Part shown: positions 14,231 to 15,403 of the stretch, one piece after another
Numbering within the stretch: position 1 is the first letter of the stretch
How the letters are laid out: every line of letters begins with the position of its first letter
NCBI GenBank assembly: GCA_900547755.1
Contig: URIC01000049.1
Location: forward strand, 1 to 15,403
Length of the DNA stretch: 15,403 bases
Direction of reading: 5' to 3'
Source of the DNA: an uncultured Bacteroidales bacterium
Lineage (GTDB): Bacteria > Bacteroidota > Bacteroidia > Bacteroidales > Muribaculaceae
Program-made: the position numbers and the translations under genes
Notes under the pieces: generated by a model
The model's database searches: none
Told to the model about the DNA's origin: nothing
The model's input: the letters and a program-made list of their open reading frames with translations, nothing else

Positions 14231-15349
14231 TTAGAGTTCGGCTTCTTTGAGTTTCTCGGCGTTCTCCGCCACAATAAGGTGGTCTATGCAATCCTGAATG
14301 TCTCCGTCCATGAAGGCCGGCAGATTGTAGACGGTATAGCCTATGCGATGGTCGGTAATACGTCCTTGCGGGTAGTTGTAAGTACGTATCTTGGCCGAGC
14401 GGTCGCCGGTGGAGACCATCGTCTTGCGGCGAGAAGCTATGTCGTCCAGGTATTTCTGATGTTCGCGGTCGTAAATAAATGTGCGCAGACGGGAGAGCGC
14501 CCTCTCCTTGTTCTTGGGCTGGTCCCTGGTTTCGGTACACTCTATCAGTATTTCCTCCACCTGGCCTGTGTTAGGATTTTTCCAGTTGTAACGCAGGCGG
14601 ACACCGCTCTCCACCTTGTTAACGTTCTGCCCGCCTGCGCCGCCACTTCGGAAAGTGTCCCATTTTATTTCGCCCTCATGTATCTCCACCTCGAATTCCT
14701 GAGCCTCCGGAAGGACAGCCACAGTGGCGGCCGAGGTATGCACACGTCCCTGAGTCTCCGTGGCGGGAACGCGCTGCACACGATGCACACCGCTCTCATA
14801 CTTCATCAGTCCGTACACGCCCTCGCCGGCAAGGGAGAATATAATCTCCTTGTAACCGCCGCTCGCACCGGGGGAATAACTGGTTATAGCCAACTGCCAG
14901 TGTTTGCTCTCGGCATACTTCTGATACATACGGAAGAGGTCTGCGGCAAACAGAGCGGCCTCGTCACCTCCCGTACCGCCACGTATCTCCACAATCGCAT
15001 TCTTGGCATCGTCGGGGTCGGCGGGGATAAGCAAAAGTTTTATCTCCTGCTCCAGAACGGGAATAGCCGTGCGGGCCTCTTCCATCTCTTCGCGGGCCAT
15101 GGCCTTCAGCTCCTCGTCAGTCTCGGCCTCCAATACCTGACGGGCCTCCTCCATACGGCCCAACAGGGTACGGTAGCGCCTGGTGGCCTCGCAGATGCGC
15201 CCGAGGTCGTGATACTCCTTTGTAAGTTTCACATAACGTGCCTGGTCGGCGATTACAGAGGGGTCGGTGATAAGTGTTCCGACTTCGGCGAAACGCGCGT
15301 CAAGCGGTTCGAGGCGTTCAAGAAGCGGAGTGGTGGAGCTCATAAGCAT
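14231..15349 (-). CDS. prfA: Peptide chain release factor 1
   Basis: RF1 recognises UAA and UAG stop codons on the ribosome and triggers peptide release. The 372 residues carry the catalytic loop SGGAGGQNVNKVESGV (235-250) with GGQ at 239-241, and the RF1 stop-codon reading tripeptide PAT (195-197) in VQRVPATETQGRVHTSAA. The RF1 landmark EIRGGTGGDEAALFAADLF (121-139) is also present, as is the conserved C-terminal stretch RTYNYPQGRITDHRIGYT. RF2 would show SPF at the tripeptide site. Met1 at 15349 and Met3 at 15343 are both possible starts; there is no Shine-Dalgarno sequence. It heads a probable two-gene operon with pyrF. Fewer than 60 bases lie upstream in the window, with no clear promoter, so an earlier gene in the operon is possible. 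Confidence 0.97.
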   Translation of the reverse strand: MLMSSTTPLLERLEPLDARFAEVGTLITDPSVIADQARYVKLTKEYHDLGRICEATRRYRTLLGRMEEARQVLEAETDEELKAMAREEMEEARTAIPVLEQEIKLLLIPADPDDAKNAIVEIRGGTGGDEAALFAADLFRMYQKYAESKHWQLAITSYSPGASGGYKEIIFSLAGEGVYGLMKYESGVHRVQRVPATETQGRVHTSAATVAVLPEAQEFEVEIHEGEIKWDTFRSGGAGGQNVNKVESGVRLRYNWKNPNTGQVEEILIECTETRDQPKNKERALSRLRTFIYDREHQKYLDDIASRRKTMVSTGDRSAKIRTYNYPQGRITDHRIGYTVYNLPAFMDGDIQDCIDHLIVAENAEKLKEAEL

Positions 15350-15403
15350 TAGAGGTTGTTTAAAAATAAACGTTAATTATGGGTCGGAATCGCGACTTGG
15401 ATT

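Noticed and set aside
14217..14540. Upstream extension of the pyrF frame to 14540
   Set aside because: It crosses the 3' part of prfA on the same strand and encodes Arg/His/Pro-rich sequence typical of a shadow frame. The family N terminus begins at 14216.
14210..15352. A 380-codon plus-strand frame opposite prfA
   Set aside because: It is the antisense shadow of release factor 1, whose GGQ and PAT motifs are intact on the minus strand.
15365..15403. Possible 3' end of another gene upstream of prfA at the right edge
   Set aside because: Only 39 bases are available and all frames reach a stop quickly. No family can be recognised.

Overview
The window looks like a chromosomal segment of a member of the Bacteroidota, most likely order Bacteroidales. 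Four things support this. The promoters fit the Bacteroidota pattern TTTG-N19/20-TAnnTTTG, and start codons lack Shine-Dalgarno sequences. There is an exbB-exbD-exbD-tonB cluster with enlarged ExbD proteins. Secreted proteins carry Bacteroidales-style C-terminal tails, and one lipoprotein has an acidic stretch right after its lipobox cysteine. A family such as Muribaculaceae is possible but cannot be settled from the sequence alone. Base composition is even, with no insertion sequence, phage gene, tRNA, rRNA or CRISPR array visible.

Layout. 1-4535 (minus): two tandem genes for large secreted proteins that share a C-terminal array of fibronectin-III-like domains but differ at the N terminus. 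The left one runs off the window. Upstream (4536-4945, minus) is a long structured leader or small RNA with its own promoter and two mutually exclusive hairpin pairings, the least explained element here. 5062-8693 (minus): an exbB-exbD-exbD-tonB operon that energises outer-membrane TonB-dependent transport, with a clear promoter at one end and a clear terminator at the other. 8819-8872: a perfect 54-bp palindrome. 8893-10149 (minus): phosphoglycerate kinase. 10322-12441 (plus): a sugar-kinase/RapZ-C-terminal-domain fusion, translationally coupled to a MurU-like nucleotidyltransferase, probably a cell-wall sugar salvage pair. The promoters of this operon and of pgk are divergent and physically interlocked. 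12431-13289 (minus): a small two-helix membrane protein and a lipoprotein with a probable surface-export signal. 13336-15349 (minus): prfA-pyrF, with pyrF carrying an apparent single-base frameshift near its 3' end.

How it fits together. Most of the right two thirds is housekeeping: energy transduction to the outer membrane, glycolysis, peptidoglycan sugar recycling, translation termination and pyrimidine synthesis. The left third is accessory, surface-related coding sequence. The strongest leads for follow-up are the structured leader RNA at 4620-4907, the AmgK-RapZ-type fusion, the 54-bp palindrome, the interlocked promoters and the pyrF frameshift.
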